From CAZPMO01 sp964587515 (GTDB taxonomy: Bacteria > Pseudomonadota > Alphaproteobacteria > MPNO01), in NCBI GenBank assembly GCA_964587515.1, contig CAZPMO010000001.1, forward strand, positions 24,462-88,461: 64,000 nt of DNA, given 5' to 3'. Numbering within the stretch: position 1 is the stretch's first letter; each line of letters begins with the position of its first letter. The position numbers were made by a program, and so were the translations under genes. This document shows positions 61,754 through 64,000 of the stretch, one piece after another. A model generated the notes under the pieces. That model was not told where the DNA came from. It saw nothing but the letters and a program-made list of their open reading frames with translations, and did not search any database.

Positions 61754-62929
61754 CTAGCGCTTCTTGCGCTTCTTGCGCGCCGGGCCGCCGGCGGCCTGCC
61801 ACGACTTGTTCCACGCCTTGAACATGGGTTTCATCTGGTTCAGCGTGAGGTCGAGCGTGCGATACGCCAGCTTCTTGCCCATCACCGCGTCGGGATAGGG
61901 CAACACCGACGCCAGCGACGCCAGGTCGAGATGGCTCGGCCGTGTCCCATCGGCGGCGTGCAGCGCAAGCTGGCCTTCGATGCTGATCAGCCAGTTCACG
62001 AAGATCTTCGCGCTGTTGACCCGGGGGCCGCCCTTGAACACCACCACATCGGCGGCCGAGGTGGGCACCGGCTCCGGACAATGGAACGCGATCGGCGCGC
62101 CGCGGTCGACCTGCAGCTTCACGCGATAGCCGGCCGAGGGCATGGCGAGATCGACCTCGCCGATGGACGCCAGCTTCATCATGCCGTTGATGGCTTCCTT
62201 GCGAAGCTGCGGCTTCAGCGTCGAGAAGAAATCCCCCATCAGGTCCTTGGCGTATTTTTCGCCTTTCGCGCCCCAGATCATGATCAGCCAGAGCTGCGGC
62301 CGGTTGGCCGAGCCGACGCGGCCGCCGCGCCATTTCGGATCATGGATCAATTCCGACCAGGTCTTGGGCAGTTCCGATTTCTTGACCTTCTTGGTGTTGT
62401 AGGACGTGCACCAGTTGACGATGCCGTAGGCCCCGTAATGGCCGTCGGGATGGCGCAGTTCCTTCGGGATCGTATGCCAGGCCGGGATCGAGCTGAGGTT
62501 TTCCATGGCGCCGGCCTTGAGGTAGTCCGTGAACTTGCCGGAAATCCCCATGGTCATGTCGGCGATGTAGCGCCCCGCCTTGAACGCCAATAACGGCTTC
62601 ACCGCCCGGTCGGCGCCGACGGCGCGGGTGAACTCGGTCTTGATATAGGGATAGTGCTCATGGAACGGCTAGACGAGCTTCTTGAAATTCCGCTCGGCGA
62701 GATTGAGGCGCACGCGCAGCGTGCCTTCCTTCTTGGCCGCCGCGACCCAGGCCGCGGGAACCGCGAGCTCCTTATCGGAATTCTTTAGCACGTCGGCCGT
62801 CAGGTTGAGCTTTTTCAGGACTCCGTTCATCGACGGCGGCATGCCGGCCGCGGCCGCGGACCCGACCACGAATGTTCCCGCCACCAGCACGGCGGCGCAA
62901 CCCATCCATTTCGAACGATAATTTTCCAT
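61754..62929 (-). pseudogene. ABC importer solute-binding protein interrupted by in-frame TAG
   Basis: The gene starts at ATG 62929 (MENYRSKWMGCAAVLVAGTF, signal peptide) with GGGGAGG upstream. The reading runs to NFKKLV, then TAG (62669-62671, codon 87), and continues in the same frame with PFHEHYPYIKTEFTRA, KPLLAFKAGRYIADMTMGIS and a Lys/Arg-rich end. Full length would be 391 residues, a normal Fbp-type binding protein. A single base change from a sense codon explains the stop. Either a recent nonsense mutation, a sequencing error or suppression. Without it the importer has no binding protein. Confidence 0.8.
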
Positions 62930-62993
62930 TGCAGACTTCCTCCCCAATAAATTCTTGTGATTCTCGAAATGATTTAATCACCGAAACAACAAC

Positions 62994-63020
62994 GCCGCAA
63001 ATCCAATCGGGATTTGCGGC
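62994..63020 (-). terminator. Intrinsic terminator after the FAH-family gene
   Basis: A perfect 11-bp stem (GCCGCAAATCC 62994-63004, GGATTTGCGGC 63010-63020) with loop AATCG is followed on the minus strand by GTTGTTGTTT. It lies 34 bp after the FAH-family stop and upstream of the binding-protein gene. Confidence 0.7.
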
Positions 63021-63053
63021 GCCGTCTCGCAATGACGTGACAGATGGTATTAT

Positions 63054-63914
63054 TCAGTCGTCGGCCCGGATCGGCACGTCCATGGCGCCGATCTCGTCGA
63101 ACTCGAGATGCATCACGTCGCCCGGCTTCACCTGGCTGACGCCCTCGCAGGTGCCGGTCATGATGATGTCGCCCGGGTGGAGCGTGTAGAATTCGGTCGC
63201 CCAGGAAATCTGGCGCCGCAGATCCATGATCATCTTCGACGTGTTCGACGTCTGGCGGATTTCGCCGTCGATGGTCAGGGTGAACGACAGCGTCTCCGGA
63301 TCATCGATCTCGTCGGCGGTGACCATCCAGGGTCCCAGCACCGCGTAGGTATCGACGGATTTGCGGAAGCTGCGGTCTTCGGGCCCGCGCACCACCATGT
63401 CCAGCGCGATGGCGTAGCCGGCGACGCAATCGAGCGCGTTGTCGTAGGAAATGCTCTTGGTGACCTCGCCGATCACGACCCCAAGCTCGGCCTCGTGGTC
63501 GGTGCGCCGGTCGGGAAAGCGCACCGCGACCCCCTCGCCGGGACCGATCAGCGCGCTGTTGGCCTTCAGGAACAGACCCTGATCCTCGATCGTGCGCGGC
63601 GCCCTGCCCTGCGAGATCACCGTGTCGGCGGTGGCCTCGGCGGCGTGCGCCTCGTAATTGGCCGGTGTGCCGATGATCTTGGTGGGGTTGGCCACCGGGC
63701 TCAGCAGTGTGACGTCGGAAATCGCGACCGGCGTCGCCGCGTCGGCGAGATCCTCCATGCGCGGGCGCAGGGTCGCGAGGTTGGCGATCAGCGCGTCGCC
63801 GCGCGGATAGGGATAGCGCACCTCGGGCAGCATTTCGATGATCTGGCTGACATCGTGGATGTTGCCGTCGCGCACAACGCCGATGCGGTTATCGTCATAG
63901 CGGCAGAATCTCAT
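63054..63914 (-). CDS. Fumarylacetoacetate hydrolase (FAH) family protein
   Basis: This 286-residue protein has the FAH fold: KIIGTPANYEAHAAEA in the first part, the metal-binding acidic cluster DHEAELGVVIGEV, the second acidic segment ALDMVVRGPEDRSFRKSVD and the C-terminal MTGTCEGVSQVKPGDVMHLE. Typical members hydrolyse or decarboxylate 2-oxo acids in aromatic catabolism. It starts at ATG 63914 and ends with a strong terminator. The last 86 bases of the window hold no gene that I can see. Confidence 0.93.
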   Translation of the reverse strand: MRFCRYDDNRIGVVRDGNIHDVSQIIEMLPEVRYPYPRGDALIANLATLRPRMEDLADAATPVAISDVTLLSPVANPTKIIGTPANYEAHAAEATADTVISQGRAPRTIEDQGLFLKANSALIGPGEGVAVRFPDRRTDHEAELGVVIGEVTKSISYDNALDCVAGYAIALDMVVRGPEDRSFRKSVDTYAVLGPWMVTADEIDDPETLSFTLTIDGEIRQTSNTSKMIMDLRRQISWATEFYTLHPGDIIMTGTCEGVSQVKPGDVMHLEFDEIGAMDVPIRADD

Positions 63915-64000
63915 GGTCCCTCCCCTTTATTCTGGCTCGATTGATTCCCCCCAAGCTAGACCGCGAAGGACCCGATTTTGCAAGGAATTATCTCGGGGGC

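Noticed and set aside
62669..62671. TAG in the binding-protein gene read as pyrrolysine.
   Set aside because: Pyrrolysine is confined mainly to methylamine methyltransferases of methanogens and a few anaerobes; nothing supports it here. Error or nonsense mutation is simpler.

Overview
This window is high-GC, densely packed chromosomal DNA with mostly ATGA- or TAATG-coupled operons. The families present (MetX/MetW, chorismate mutase-HisC-TyrA, Bug/TctC-like binding protein, SpoVR, CmcJ/AsaB-like oxidoreductase, HyuA/HyuB, many CoA-dependent catabolic enzymes) suggest a Rhodospirillales-like, probably free-living, alphaproteobacterium. This placement is an inference from gene content. The sequence is a draft: there is a 93-base N run at 17576-17668, two single-base frameshifts, one in-frame TAG and one chimeric-looking junction. 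Isolated lesions should therefore be read with caution. No rRNA, tRNA, CRISPR array, insertion sequence or recognisable transcription factor was seen.

Layout. 0-5.5 kb: an LVIVD-repeat protein (5' end outside the window), hydantoinase/oxoprolinase subunits HyuB and HyuA, and a TIM-barrel amidohydrolase, translationally coupled. 5.5-9.2 kb: an exported metallo-beta-lactamase-fold protein, a frameshifted exported protein, a 28-bp tandem hairpin repeat, and a 5'-truncated spoVR abutting an AsaB/CmcJ-type oxidoreductase head to head. 9.2-21 kb: two alpha/beta hydrolases, RadC, an AidB-like acyl-CoA dehydrogenase, a patatin/acyl-CoA ligase/SCP2 lipid operon, two glutathione S-transferases, glyoxalase II (interrupted by the gap), a methyltransferase and a Bug-type binding protein. 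21-26 kb: metX-metW divergent from chorismate mutase-hisC-tyrA, with consecutive perfect hairpins between them. 26-31 kb: a metal-handling locus (YPC-type P1B ATPase, cysteine-free exported protein, CcdA-like membrane protein, MerP-like HMA protein, divergent MerF). 31-41 kb: a second copy of the amidohydrolase, an acyl-CoA synthetase, a TSUP transporter, a ThDP enzyme, and a divergent cluster with two flavin-dependent acyl-CoA-dehydrogenase-fold oxidases plus VOC, cupin, MFS and ABM proteins. 41-46.5 kb: a complete beta-oxidation operon (thiolase, 3-hydroxyacyl-CoA dehydrogenase/enoyl-CoA hydratase, DmdC-like acyl-CoA dehydrogenase). 46.6-54.2 kb: a dihydroxyphthalate-decarboxylase-like protein facing a six-gene operon: 4-hydroxybenzoyl-CoA-reductase-type gamma, alpha and beta subunits, enoyl-CoA hydratase, CaiB CoA-transferase and a DsbA/FrnE-like protein. 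54.5-64 kb: a DUF2652/SRPBCC protein, argG, two EamA exporters, and a binding-protein ABC importer whose binding-protein gene is broken by TAG, then a fumarylacetoacetate-hydrolase-family enzyme.

The most notable observation is the DsbA/FrnE-like gene at 47635-48258. Its reading frame crosses an in-frame TGA exactly at the first position of the catalytic CPWC motif (UPWC). It is followed, at the spacing expected of a bacterial SECIS, by a 7-bp hairpin with a GU-containing apical loop. I read it as a selenoprotein. A caller that does not translate UGA would start it at an internal GTG and lose the active site.

Taken together the window encodes the channelling of aromatic, acidic or thioester substrates to acyl-CoA and acetyl-CoA, with redox and metal defence genes interspersed.
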